Source of the DNA: Diadophis punctatus similis
Taxonomy: Eukaryota; Chordata; Lepidosauria; Squamata; Dipsadidae
DNA: 64,000 bases
Assembly (NCBI GenBank): GCA_023053685.1
Contig: JALIGW010000010.1
Coordinates: 11,899,419-11,963,418, forward strand
Direction of reading: 5' to 3'
Shown here: piece after piece, positions 34,151-51,185 of the stretch
How the letters are laid out: each line of letters starts with the position of its first letter
Position numbering within the stretch: the first letter of the stretch is position 1
The notes under the pieces: model-generated
What the model was told of the DNA's origin: nothing
Seen by the model: only the letters and a program-made list of their open reading frames with translations
The model's database searches: none
Position numbers and translations under genes: made by a program

Positions 34151-34420
34151 AGAGTTGGAAGGGACCTTGGAGGTCTTCTAGTCCAACCCCCTGCCTAGGC
34201 AGGAAACCCTACACTACTTCAGACAAATGGTTATCCAACATCTTCTTAAAAACTTCCAGTGTTGGAGCATTCACAACTTCTGGAGGCAAGTTGTTCTACT
34301 GATTAATTGTTCTAACAGTCAGGAAATTTCTCCTTAATTCTAAGATGGTTCTCTCCTTGATTAGTTTCCATCCATTGCTTTTTATCCTCAGGTGCTTTGG
34401 AGAACATTTTTTTCCAGTCT
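34151..34420 (-). mobile_element. CR1 LINE 3' end
   Basis: Reverse-strand match to the end of the CR1 at 19,740-20,050: the C-terminal ORF2 codons ([15 protein letters not shown] sequence) and the 3' UTR ending GGACCTTGGAGGTCTTCTAG on the plus strand. 5'-truncated at about 34,420. Confidence 0.9.
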
Positions 34421-35960
34421 GTGTCCTGGCACATATTTAAAAGTTCATTTAGTCCTTTAGAAACTGGTGTTCATCTTTTATTTTTTATCTTCCTTATCTT
34501 CTCAACTTCTTTTTTTAGGAAATATTTTTATTGGTATTTAACTACATGTAAGCAGGATTGCATCTACAGAAATGAATGTGTAATGGCCATTAAGGGATAA
34601 CAACAACTTCCTATTTTTAAATCTTATTCATTCAATTGTTTTAACTCTTTAAAAACAAAAACAACTGGGTTTTTTTCCTTAAAAAGTAACAGTATTTCTG
34701 ACAAAAGCAAAAGCATTTTTGCACAACCAACAAGAGGTGATGAAAACTTCTCTCAGCTGAGAGCAGACTGTCAAAGCTGGAATGCTGCTGACTCCTTCAT
34801 ACATCATACATCATACTTAAGTGGACAGTAGAGGGGGCGTGCATAAGTGCACTAGCCTGCCTATTGTCCCTGTCATTGTATTTTTTTCTTTTATTCTTGT
34901 TCTCGTTCTTGTTTGACAAATTCTAATAAATAAATAAAATAAAAAAATGTGGGAATAAAAAAATCTTATATTTGGATTTTTTTCCAGGTCTGGAAAACTA
35001 ATGAGGAATGTTCCACCATCTGAACTAACTGAGCTAAGGCATGACCTGTGGATTTAGATAGGCAAACTTTTGGTTGTGGAATTCCTACATTGGTAAATCC
35101 AACACATAAAGTTCAGTATGGAATCTTGTTTAAAAGGATATGCGGAAGATGGACACAATAGTAAAAGAATAACTGGCATGTAAATATTTTAATAAAGCCA
35201 TTAAAATAAATGAAAGCATCAGAAATTGCTTCTTGAAACAGATTATAGTATATTTAAGCAGACACGTTTTCTAATCTTCTTTCATTTCTGGCTACAAGTA
35301 AAAGAGCCACTTTTAAGCTCTTATTGAAATCAAGAAAACGTTCATCTTTGCTGGACAAAAACTTCATCCCTGTATTGCATTTCATTCCCCCCTAAAAACA
35401 TCAGTGGGACCCAATAATGCTCAGAGCATTTTGCAATTTCCTTTCCTAGTGTGGCTCATGGAACCTGGCATATCCTCCAGGCTAAGCAGAGCTCCATCAG
35501 CACTTGCCTTGTTTCCAATCATTTTGCATAAGAGCATTGCCATATGCAAGGGCAGAGCTTTGAACTGAAAGTAGACAAAGATGCTCTTTCTCAAACCACT
35601 AGCAGAGGTGTAGGGTGCAGAGGAGCTGAAGTGGAAAGCCCCACCTAAGGCTGTTCATCTTGACCAAAGCAACTTGCTCCTGCCTCACCCACAGCTGCCA
35701 ATATCCCAAGTCCTTGGCTCTGGTTGGAGGGGGAAAATTCTTACCTCCTCCGAGTAAAACTCTAATCGTTTTGTATCGTTTGAATCACTGCACTATTCTT
35801 TTCCCTGCACTCCTCCAAAAGGTTACAATAAGACAGTTCGGGGTTAAATTAGCATTAGTAGAGGGAAAAATAGATGGTTAGGGAAAAGAAGTTGGCAGGA
35901 AGACAGGAAGGGTTGAGAATCCAGAAAACTAAAAATGTGCAGGGGAAGGATCACCTGGTT
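34421..35960. other. Intergenic DNA with a LINE-like tail
   Basis: 34,800-34,945 contains GTGCACTAGCCTGCCTATTG and ends TAATAAATAAATAAAAT, resembling the 3' tail of a squamate LINE or SINE; related sequence appears reversed at 47,405-47,545. The rest shows no gene. Confidence 0.4.
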
Positions 35961-35961
35961 G

Positions 35962-36178
35962 TAGGGGATTCCAGAAGCGGATAGATCGACTGCACCAGTT
36001 CTGCCTTCTGGCCTTGCTTGTTTAATTGTTCTGATGGGTATGTGGGGGATCTCTACGGAGGAAGTCGCTGAAAAATCCTCAGGAATGTCGACGTCCAAAT
36101 TATCGAATGCGGGGTGTAGGCTGAAGCCCCCGCCTTCCGCGGCAAAAACGGCTAGACTCGAGATGAGCCGGTTCTCGG
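35962..36178 (-). other. Possible unannotated exon or open segment (weak)
   Basis: On the minus strand a pyrimidine-rich run ending CCCTCCAG precedes an open 72-codon stretch (EAENRLISSL ... AFDNLDVDIPEDF ... GIPYNQ) followed by CAG|GTGATC, which could act as a splice donor. The frame stays open beyond, to 35,844. No homologous protein is recognised. It lies 3.4 kb upstream of ARX on the opposite strand, at the edge of CpG-rich DNA, so chance openness is a real alternative. Confidence 0.2.
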
Positions 36179-36599
36179 CTTCCTGGAGGGACAAGTGGCA
36201 GACGGGGCTGAATTTTCAGCTTCTACCACATCTAGAAGTAGAGCCTTCTCTTCACCAAGACAGGACACTCTCAGCAGGCCCGGGACAGCTGGATGGAAAC
36301 GCCAAGCAAAGAAGCGGCAGTTTTGCGCCGACTTAAGCAAGCGAATAACTAAAAGAAGTAAATGCTGGCAAATCAAAGGAGTTTCATTCCCTTTGGCTGA
36401 CTGAACTTTAAGAGTTTTCCCGAAAACTATTGAGTTATTCACTTTCACTTCCCTTTCTTCCCTTGCCACGATCGCTCTAGCGGGTCAGACTGATGTTGGG
36501 AGTTTTGAGAGGCCTCTGGGAACAGGATGAGGGGCAACAGTATATTAACTACGAGATTCAGCATTTTGGCTATTCGAGGGCGACACTGTTTTTTATTCA

Positions 36600-37780
36600 A
36601 CAAACTGGGGTGGGGGAGAGCCAGATCTACCCCCGTCGAGCCCACAGAGAGGATGACGGGGCCTAGAGGCTGCTCCTCCGGCGCGATGGGCTCTTGGGCG
36701 GCCAGGCAGCGCTCGGAGCGTGGCGTCGTTGGCGGTTGGATGCGCCGACAATAGCGGGCCATTCGGCGCCGGGGACCGAAAAGTCACCGCCTGCCCTGAG
36801 GCCAAGTTAAGAGTGGCTCTGAAAGGCGAGGCGGGAATGGATACTGCAAAACAAAAAGCGTCCGGTTTTGCCCGGTTTTTTTACCCGGTTCGCCCGGGAG
36901 GCGGGAAAAGAAAGGCGAGTGCGGAGCGGAGGAAATTGGCCCTCGGAATGGAACCTTTCCGGCGGGGCAAAGGGCGCCTGAGGGCAGTCCGGACTGACTA
37001 CTGACCCAAATCGTCCTCCGCTGGCCGCCTTCTCCTTTCAGGCCTCGGCGCTCGGGACGGGCGGGAGCGGAGATCAGGGCTCCTCCGGCTGCTCCCTTGA
37101 GGGGGATCGAGGAAGAGGCGCAGAGCAAGCCCTTCTACCGGCAACTGGGCTGACTCTGGCAAATAAAATTCCCTCGGCAGGCAGCGATTGGTCTCCCGAC
37201 TTGTTCGCCCTTCGGGAGGAATTGACGCTTGCCACCCGATCCCGCCCTTCCTTAGGGAACGTCTCCCTCCTCCCACCTCTGCCTTTCCTCTGGAGGAGGA
37301 AACCGCCACGGTGAAATCGCCTCGTCTTTAAGAGTTCTCTTGAAATAGACTTCGACGTTCAAGTTTCACTTTTTAGCCGGGTCACGGTTATTGTGCTTTG
37401 GGCTTTGCAGTCCAAGGTTTATAGGGGCTTTTTAAAAAGTTCCCATGAAACTCTTCCCCGCACGGGTAGGTGCCAAATGTTGCCTATAATGACCTCCGAC
37501 TTTTCCAGGGCAGAGGAAGGCAGGAGATGGAATCAAGCGCCACCGAAACCGCGGTGTGAAAGTATCCCGCGGAGAGAAGCGGCTGGGAATCACTGCGGGC
37601 TGCGCATGGAGCAGTTGGGGTAGAGGAATCGAGAGGAGAGCTCTTTGGGGACGAGCCTCCTTGGGGATTGTCTTTTAGGGAAGTGGGCGCGGTACTCCCC
37701 TTCCTTCGCTTCTCTACTTCGCCGCGAAACAGTTTTGCCGCCACGGCACCGGAACGCTGCTCTCCTATTAGCATTTCAAA
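36600..37780. promoter_or_regulatory. CpG-rich zone upstream of ARX
   Basis: A dense stretch of CpG dinucleotides (for example around 36,660-36,780 and 36,900-37,120) contrasts with the AT-rich DNA before 35 kb. It lies 1.8-3 kb before the ARX start codon and could be a CpG island serving ARX or a divergent transcript. No coding frame in it is recognised. Confidence 0.5.
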
Positions 37781-38557
37781 CAGTCATCCAGATGTTTATT
37801 ACAGTAAAAGAGGGCAAGTGCATAAGAGAGATTCCAATTATAAATCCTTATATTTTTAAATACGAACTGTAAGCGATTCAAGTAGATATCTTTGTAAAAA
37901 AAAAATTGACACGCTCGGGGAGGGAGGTTCAGTGAGAAGAAAACCAGGTCTGGAATTTTTCCCTTGTCCCAAACCTGGATTTCAACCATAGTTTCCTTGC
38001 TCCTTGCTGCTCTCTCTGCCTGCTTTTCTCTTTAGAAGGTAGCGGGAAAACTTGCCCGATAAAAATACGGTAACTGCAGAGCAAATTTGCAGTCTTTGGC
38101 ACTGATCCTGACCCTCCGAGGAAAATACTCAGCGGCCTTCAGTTCGTAATCCATAATGTTTCCCAGATAGTCGCTTTGAAACAAGATGTTATTGATCCTA
38201 TTACAGTTTGCTTGTTTAAAAATGAACTTGTGCATCGAGGAAGCCAGCTGGAATTACCCATCAGATCCTTGCAAATGCCTAAATTGTTTCTGATCTCGAC
38301 TCGTTTTGGTTCTTGCACAACAGCAGCGAAAACGTGTAGATCAAAAAGAAAGAGTTCTTATTTTAGAAAAAGTGAAAGGCTTTTCCTAGTTGCCCAACTT
38401 TAATCTTTAGGCAGGGAGCCTTGGCCTCTGTCTCAGGGGTGAATAAGCTCTATAGCTGGGTTCCAAATCCCTCCGTTTTATTATTTAACAGTGAAGGCAC
38501 CGCTTTGTGCCAACGATGTTCGTTTTTAATCTTAGGTAGATCCGGATTTGCTTTGGT

Positions 38558-38658
38558 AAGGAAGGAAGGAAGGAAGGAAGGAAGGAAGGAAGGAAGGAAG
38601 GAAGGAAGGAAGGAAGGAAGGAAGGAAGGAAGGAAGGAAGGAAGGAAGGAAGGAAGGA
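38558..38658. repeat. (AAGG)n microsatellite upstream of ARX
   Basis: About 25 uninterrupted AAGG units, 930 bp before the ARX ATG. The open frames across it are artefacts of the repeat. Confidence 0.97.
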
Positions 38659-39299
38659 TTATGAAGATCTGTGTTTTATAATTCCTATGCACAACAATTA
38701 AAATTACATATTACCAACACATCACAAAGTCCGTAATGTGCTGGTTTGGATGACCCCTCACGTTTTCCCCTATCAACTTGTCGGCTGCTTTATCCTCTTA
38801 ATTGTAAATGGTTTTTTGTCTAGATAAATATTAGTGTGTGAACCTTTATGGTCTGAATGTACATTCTCATGTTAAGGATGCAATTCTAAACGTAGTGCCC
38901 AAGAAATAAATATGATCGATTTCTGAATGGGTACGGGCAGGTTTGCACTCTAAATTACTATTAGTTTTGCTTTGTAAAGAAAATCAGTGACTGAAAGTAA
39001 TGATTAATCCAGTGATTCATTCAAAAATCTAAGTCTCAACTATTTATTTCTTAAAATTAATAATGGGAAGCTATCTTGAATATTGCAATAAAACTTGTAA
39101 GCAAAATATAATTGAAGCAAATAAGTTTCTACGTTTAGTCAATGCAGTCGAGATGTGTTGTACTGTACATGGGATAATCCTACCCATTCCTTGTAGCATT
39201 CGGGGAGAGGGGGTTGTCTTTTCCTTTTCATGGAAAAAGTGATTCAGTTCCTGCCAGTTGCAGCAAGAAGGATGTCTAGGAAAGCCACCCAACTTGGTC

Positions 39300-39588
39300 C
39301 AACCTGTACCATTCACCTTCTCCTCCACGATCCAGGCCGCATTTTGCCTTGGGCTGAAGCCAGAGGCTGCCCAGCCTCTGGCAAGAGCCAATCAGAGCGC
39401 GCCTTCCAGCACGTGGAGGAGAGGGAATCAAGAGCTAAGCGATTGCAGCGCAGTCACTACCCTGGTTCCTCGGGTCCTGGGCAGGAAGAGGGGCGAGCCT
39501 CAGCTGCTGCTTAGTGGGGGGAGGGGTACCAGCCCCAGCCAAACTTCAACCCCCGCACGGCCCGGGAGAGTGCAAGCAAGCCAAAGCC
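39300..39588 (+). promoter_or_regulatory. ARX: ARX proximal promoter and 5' UTR (inferred)
   Basis: GC-rich DNA immediately before the ARX start codon with a CCAAT box at 39,388-39,392 and an E-box-like CACGTG at 39,410-39,415; no convincing TATA box. The transcription start is not visible. The ATG context (AAGCCATGA) has C at -3, so it is not a strong Kozak match. Confidence 0.5.
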
Positions 39589-39781
39589 ATGAGCAGCCAA
39601 TACCAAGAAGAGAGCTGCTCCCAGAGGCCCGAATGTAAAAGTAAATCGCCAACTTTGCTCTCCTCCTATTGCATCGACAGCATCCTGGGCAGGAGGAGTC
39701 CTTGCAAGATGCGGCTGCTAGGAGCAGCTCCTAATCTGCCGCCTCTGGCCAACAGGACGGAGCCGGACAAGGCCGGGCAAG
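39589..39781 (+). CDS. ARX: ARX exon 1 (aristaless-related homeobox), start of coding sequence
   Basis: ARX is a nuclear paired-like homeodomain transcription factor of forebrain interneurons, endocrine pancreas and gonad. This exon encodes residues 1-64 plus one base. It begins [20 protein letters not shown] and includes the octapeptide repressor motif CIDSILGR (residues 28-35). The match to vertebrate ARX across this exon is near complete, and the ATG is the conserved start. The donor is CAAG|GTGAGA. The whole model (39,589-39,781, 40,881-41,553, 44,120-44,165, 46,855-47,192, 50,089-50,329) joins in phase at every intron to 496 residues against 562 in human; most of the difference is missing polyalanine. 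Confidence 0.97.
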
Positions 39782-40880
39782 GTGAGAAGGGTGGAATGAG
39801 GGTGGAAAAGGGAGGGAACATAGTTTCGAAGAAATGAAAGGCAGATCCCTGTCTTGCCCGCAGTCCTGAATATCGTCTGATCCCTTCCACTCCACCCTTG
39901 GCCCAGGGATTGCATAGGGAGGAGACGCTTCTACGGTAACTAACTGGGTCCCAAACTCGGGCAATCCAAGTTGAGCAGTCGGACAGTTGAAGGCCGAATC
40001 ACGTTCCGAAGAACTCCGCTCCCCATGCGCCCTGTTGTCTCAGTCTCTCTCTCTCTCTCCGGTGCACCGGGCTGAATCCTAGCAGGGTTTACTCTACTCA
40101 GGGAGAAGGGTGGGGTGGTGGTGGATGCAAAACCGAGGGTCTCTTTTTCTGCTCTCCTCACTTTACGGGTTTGTACGGGTGGCAGTTGTGATGGCAAATG
40201 TCAACCGTTGTCAAGAGTTCTGTGCGGGTATTTTCTCCAACTTGGCAGTGCCTTTGCCTGCTAGGCCTAGATTAAAGGCGAAACCATCTGGGTGACGGGA
40301 GGGGGCACTCCAGTTCAGTGTCCAAATCTTGTACGAAATTAGATGTTCCGTTCTGATTTTCTTCATGAAGGGAGGGAGGAAGAGAATTCGGCTTCTTCTA
40401 AACCACTTTCTCTCCAGCCTGGAGTTTCAGGTTTGGCTTCAAGGGCGAGTCTGTCTTGCTACCTCCAAAGAAATGTGGAAATTAATTTGACAGAACCCCA
40501 TAAATGTCAGATGCCAGCTGGAGAAGGGGGACTCCCTTTAGTTGGTATTTGAAGGTAATAATGTTTGAAACCAAAAGGAGGTTGGAAGATGTTCTCTGGC
40601 AGCTGCTTTCAAATATAAGCTTGGTTCTATATCCTGTAAACCTGCCTGAAATCTGTTTATGAACTAAACAGACTTTGTCTGTTATTACGGAAACGGGGAA
40701 TTGCCTGGATTCTAACGGAATTCCTTTGGGTTCTATTGACTCAACCTAGACAGCTGCGGAGGAAGATGGGCGGGTTGGGATGACTAGCGCTGGGACTTTT
40801 TGCAGGAGGGGTCCCTCTTGCCAAGAAGCCCATCTGTAGCTACTGGACTGACGACCCGTGCATGTCTCTGTCTCTGTCAG
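39782..40880 (+). other. ARX: ARX intron 1
   Basis: 1.1 kb, phase 1, from GTGAGA to CTGTCAG. No insertion or second gene seen; a short CT run lies near 40,050. Confidence 0.9.
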
Positions 40881-41553
40881 GACCAGGCAAGGGCAGCCCG
40901 CCGGGTTTCGAGATGGGCGAGCTGCATCTGCCGCCCAAGTTGCGCCGCCTCTATGGGCCTGGTGGGGGCCGATTGCTGGCGCGGGCCGAGGCAACCGCCT
41001 CGTCGTGGGACTCTCTCAAGATCAGCCAGGCGCCACAGGTCAGCATCAGTCGAAGCAAGTCCTACCGGGAGAACTCGTCCTTTGCGCGTACCGCTCGTAC
41101 CCTCGACGACTTGAGCAACCCTGGAGGTGGCGGCAGCCCCGACGGTAGGCCAAGCCGAGGGGAGGAACTGCTAGAGGAGGATGAGGACGAGGAAGAGGAG
41201 GAAGAGGAGGCCGAGGAGCTGGATGAGGAGTTGGACGAGGACGACGAACTGCTAACCGAGGCCAAAGATGCCCGACGGAGCTCGGGGTCCGCGGGTGGGA
41301 CTGGGGTGGGGCCTGCGGCGATGGGAACCGAGGGCGCCAGCGACTCGCCCAAGGAGGAGCTGATGCTCCCTGCCGACGAGCTGGCCGACGGCAAGGATGG
41401 TGAGGACAGCGTGTGCCTGTCGGCGGGCAGTGATTCCGAGGAGGGGTTGCTCAAGAGGAAGCAACGCCGTTATCGCACCACCTTCACCAGCTACCAGCTG
41501 GAGGAGCTCGAGAGGGCCTTCCAGAAGACCCACTACCCAGATGTCTTCACCAG
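40881..41553 (+). CDS. ARX: ARX exon 2: acidic region and first half of homeodomain
   Basis: Encodes residues 65-288 plus two bases. It contains the conserved [20 protein letters not shown] block, then only about a dozen residues ([12 protein letters not shown]) before [20 protein letters not shown], where human ARX has its first two polyalanine tracts. An acidic run of Glu and Asp follows (about residues 160-188), then [21 protein letters not shown] and homeodomain positions 1-30 (residues 259-288, [20 protein letters not shown]...). The donor is CCAG|GTAGGG. A second in-phase acceptor AG lies six bases inside the exon (40,885-40,886). Confidence 0.96.
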
Positions 41554-44119
41554 GTAGGGAATGAACTGCTGAGACAAGCTAGCCTCCAAGCGGCTCTAGG
41601 GTGGGAAGGGGTTTCTAGGTCAGGATGGAACGTCGAAAGAACTCTTAGGAATGAGAAAAGAGCTGCAAGATCAAGAAAGGCGGATCGACTGGGCATAAAA
41701 TCCTCTGGGGCGAAAGTTTTAAAATATTTGTTTCGGTTTTTACATGTACAAGATCAGAAGGAAACGGAAGGAGGAAACAGGTAGGCATAAGAAAGGATAC
41801 TGCAGGGCTGGAGAGGGAAAAGATTTGAAGAGGAGATGCGCGTCATGGGTCTTCTTCGGGTCGTCCTCCACAAAACTCATTTTCGTGCCCCGCTTTGCTT
41901 CTCCCTTCCGCTGTTCCCGTGCTTTGGGCAGTCACCTTTCCCCAAATTCAGCGGCCTTTACGAGTTAGCGTGCCCGGCTCTCCGCTGGACTTCAGGCGTT
42001 AAGCTAGTCTGCCAAGGATAGGTGTGGCCAAATTTTGGCCACATCGTTGCTAAACCAATCTATTTTTGCCCTGATCCTCTGGCTAGTCTGTCAGGTATCA
42101 GTTTCACAGTTTTCCGTTGAAGCTGGAAAGCTGCCCTCTCAATGGAAATCACATACATACAGATAGGAAAAGATCAAAGTATTCCGCTTTCGAAGGCTAA
42201 AAATATGGAACGAGGCGGCAGCGTTCGGCCAGAGCATTTTGGCAGAGTCTGCAAAGGCTTGCTTGCCTGCTCGCAGACGGTAGTAATTTCTGGACGGGGT
42301 CCGGAAAATAGGAGATGGAAAAAATGGAGCTGGGGACGAGAAAGCTGTTGCTATTCTTTGGATGCGCCTCAGCTTAGAAAGGAAACTTCGGTCAAGCTGA
42401 GAATTACCGAATTTTCCTGAAGCGCTGGGCGGAACTTTTGGACCCAGCCTCCATCCAAAAGTAAAATGGCTTCCTGAATATTTACATCTTGAGAGGGAAA
42501 ATCTTCGCCTTTCCTTAGCTTCAGATTTGCTTTGGTGAGCTTGATTCATCGTATTAACCCTTCTGAATTGATAATTAATTAATTAATTAATTAATTAATT
42601 AATTAATTAATAATATCAATCAATTAAGTATTCAGCCCTTTCCTTAGGAATTCCTTCATTTTTGCAGGAGCGCAAATGCTCCCAATCTATTGCCAACTGA
42701 TAAGCAAAAGTAGGCGCTGCTAATAAAACTCAACCCAGTCCCTTCCCTAAAAGGGCAGTGCGGGGGAAAAGATACTCATGTTGAACTGCAAAAGGCGTGG
42801 ATTCTTTGCCGGAGCGAGCTTATTCTACCAAGTTCGTAGGCAATTTTCCTGGGTGCGAATAAATTCTCCGTCTGTAAAGTCGGCAGTTTACTCGGTCTTC
42901 TCCTTTTTATCAATTGTCTGGGATTCTTCCTCTACTTTTCTTCTCTTCTGAGGAGAGAAAGAGGGAGGGAGGGGTGTCCCTTTAAATTAGTTAACCTGCC
43001 ACAGTGCATGTTATTTCCTCGGGAAAAGGGGCTGCGTTTGGATGATGGAAAGAATCTGACGGATCCCTTGCTAAGGCGGTTTCTTAGCCGCTTATTCTGT
43101 ACCGTCAGTCAAACTCGATTGTGCTGCTACAATGCCAATCTTCATCACTGATACGCACGCTACCTTTCTAGCCTAGTCAGAACCCAGAAAACCACTCCGT
43201 CTTTTCCCTGGAAATGGGCCAGCGGGGCACACCAAGCAGTCTGATTCCAGTGCCAACATCCCGATATATGAACTTGGGGGCGATGTCGGCTTTTCCACTG
43301 CCCCGAACACACATCAGTGCAGAAATGTACCGGGTTCTTTAAATAGTTCCTGCAGATCGGTCCGGGAACTTCCTTTTTGCAGCCCGAAGGCGCTGGCTAT
43401 TTTTTCTTCTCGAGTCCGGCCAGACTCCTACTTTGGCTGGCACTGCGCTTTTCTTCCGAGTGGAGGGAGAGCCAGATTTCCCGTGAGTCACCCGAATTCG
43501 AAGTAAACAGATTGTGAGCAGTTCAACATCCTAATGGTTTCCGATTTGCTTTAATTGTTGCAATAATAACCACAATGAAGGGCTCGTGTTGCAGCTCAAT
43601 GGATCTCCCCTGTGCTGCAGCATGGTATTTGGAGGTGGGAGCCTTCGTTAAAGACCTTGGCTGGAGATGCTAGAGAGGAGGTGGGCTCGGGCTTGACTCC
43701 TTCTGGGGAACGCTGCCCTCTTTCGCATCTTCTTTCTTTGTGGAGAAAAAGGAAACAGTAAGAAAGTAAATTGAGCTTGGGGAAAATCAACAGGTAAAGC
43801 CTATCTGGGCCATCTGATACCAGCCAGTGAGTTTGAGGCTTAGGGTAAAATATTTCCAGCTTTGACCCAGGAACGGAGAGGAAGGATGGTCCAAGGAAAC
43901 CTGAACGTGTGGGATATCCCACCACTACCAAAAGACTTTAAGACAAAAAGCAGGGGCCTAGTCTGATGTGGAGCTGGGCAGATGGGGTCGCTTTGATCTG
44001 AGCAAGAGAGGAGGAGAAAGTGGAATTGAACTATCTGCAGTTTCTACCTCACTGTACCTGTTCCCGGACCTTTTCAGAGTTTCACCTGAGCACCTGTCTT
44101 GTACTTCTTTCCCTCCCAG
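41554..44119 (+). other. ARX: ARX intron 2
   Basis: 2.6 kb, phase 2, interrupting homeodomain codon 31. It contains an (AATT)n run at 42,573-42,612. Several CpG-containing stretches but no gene or transposon. Confidence 0.9.
42573..42612. repeat. (AATT)n microsatellite in ARX intron 2
   Basis: About ten AATT units; self-complementary. Confidence 0.95.
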
Positions 44120-44165
44120 GGAAGAGCTGGCGATGCGCCTGGATCTGACTGAAGCCAGAGTACAG
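44120..44165 (+). CDS. ARX: ARX exon 3: homeodomain positions 31-46
   Basis: A 46-bp exon encoding REELAMRLDLTEARVQ, residues 289-304. The acceptor is TCCCTCCCAG|G and the donor is CAG|GTGAGT. It ends exactly between homeodomain residues 46 and 47, the intron position shared by paired-like homeobox genes. Confidence 0.97.
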
Positions 44166-50088
<5,923 letters not shown>

Positions 50089-50329
50089 GCTCTTTTCCAC
50101 CATGGCTCCGCTGACTAGCGCTTCCACTGCGGCTGCTCTGCTGCGACAGCCAGCCCCTGTCGTGGACAACGCCGTGCAATCGAGCGGCCTCTCTGACCCG
50201 GCCACCGCGGCAGCGGACCGGCGCGCCTCCAGCATTGCGGCGCTGCGCCTGAAAGCCAAGGAGCACGCGGCGCAACTCACGCAGCTCAATATCCTCCCCG
50301 GGAACAGCGCGGGCAAAGAGGTGTGCTAA
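50089..50329 (+). CDS. ARX: ARX exon 5: C-terminus with OAR (aristaless) motif
   Basis: Encodes residues 417-496 and stop TAA (50,327-50,329). After [20 protein letters not shown] comes a short variable part and then the OAR motif [20 protein letters not shown] (about residues 461-480), followed by TQLNILPG and the conserved final KEVC. The acceptor is CCTTTGCTTGCAG. The OAR motif is known to modulate DNA-binding and activity in aristaless-type factors. Confidence 0.97.
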
Positions 50330-51185
50330 GCCGCTCCCGGGGGGTTGGTGGGCGAATCGGCCGAGGCACGAATCCAAGACCAAAACGGGAGGGAAGCCAG
50401 TGGACACACGCTTTCTGGAGGGGGACAGGAGGCGGGGAGGCGCCATTTCTGCGGCTTCCCTTGGGCCAATCCGCAGGAGCCCACCCTTCCTCGATCGGGA
50501 GTTTTTTCCTTGCTAGATCGGCGACTTGGTCAGCAAAGCACCTGTCCGAGTTGCGGGAGTCTGGAGAGAAGACAGGGAGGTCGGTGAGGTTGCTAAGAAA
50601 ACGAAGGGCAACGGAGGCCAGGTTGCGCTCTTTACCTAGGCTGTTCTCACCGGCCCAGAAAAGATGCTTGCTGACAGAGCCAAGGCTGGGTCAAAGCCAA
50701 GTAGAGCACTTGGGGAGGGGCGGGTTTGGTCTCTTGTCCATCGATCACATCAACCAAGGGTTTTATAGTAAACCAAAGGGAAATATAACGCTAGCATATG
50801 GACTGTTTAAGTTACTATACTGTGATACTCGATACTGTACATACCATTGTTATTAAAAAATACGAAAAAAAAAATCCAGAGCTTTGTATATTTGAAATGT
50901 TATATAATAATTGCACTCAGTGTAGTGTTTGTACAAGTTTGTCATTTCTGTAGATTTCTGTGTTGTAGATATTATAGGGACCCTAGACAAATATTTATGT
51001 ACAAATTCTTTAACTTATTAATTGTAGAGTTTTCCAAAACCCCGAAAGAGAATGCCACCAAGCCAGAGAAAGGCCATCGGAAACGTACGTTTGTGTAATG
51101 TTGTTATTGCTCTCACTTTTCCTTGCGATTAAGTGGGAAAGTGTTACCCATAGAAAATAAATATATCTCTCTATATCCGCACGTT
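50330..51185 (+). other. ARX: ARX 3' UTR with polyadenylation signal (inferred)
   Basis: After a CpG-rich 400 bp the sequence becomes AT-rich and complex, with repeated TGTA-type motifs (TGTACATA at about 50,837; TTTGTACAAG at about 50,930) and an AATAAA at 51,156-51,161. This is the best candidate for the transcript end. An earlier site cannot be excluded. Confidence 0.6.

Noticed and set aside
36593..37309. Overlapping open frames on both strands upstream of ARX
   Set aside because: Open in several frames at once because of GC content; arginine/proline-rich translations typical of CpG islands.
38421..38692. Open frames with GRKE or LPSF repeats on both strands
   Set aside because: Produced by the (AAGG)n microsatellite.
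41062..41454. Minus-strand open frame with a long serine run opposite ARX exon 2
   Set aside because: It is the complement of the GAG/GAA acidic run in ARX; the ARX frame is conserved and spliced, so this one is a shadow.
50323..50856. 177-residue open frame after the ARX stop
   Set aside because: Starts at the ARX end codons in another frame and runs through the CpG-rich 3' UTR; no domain or conserved start.
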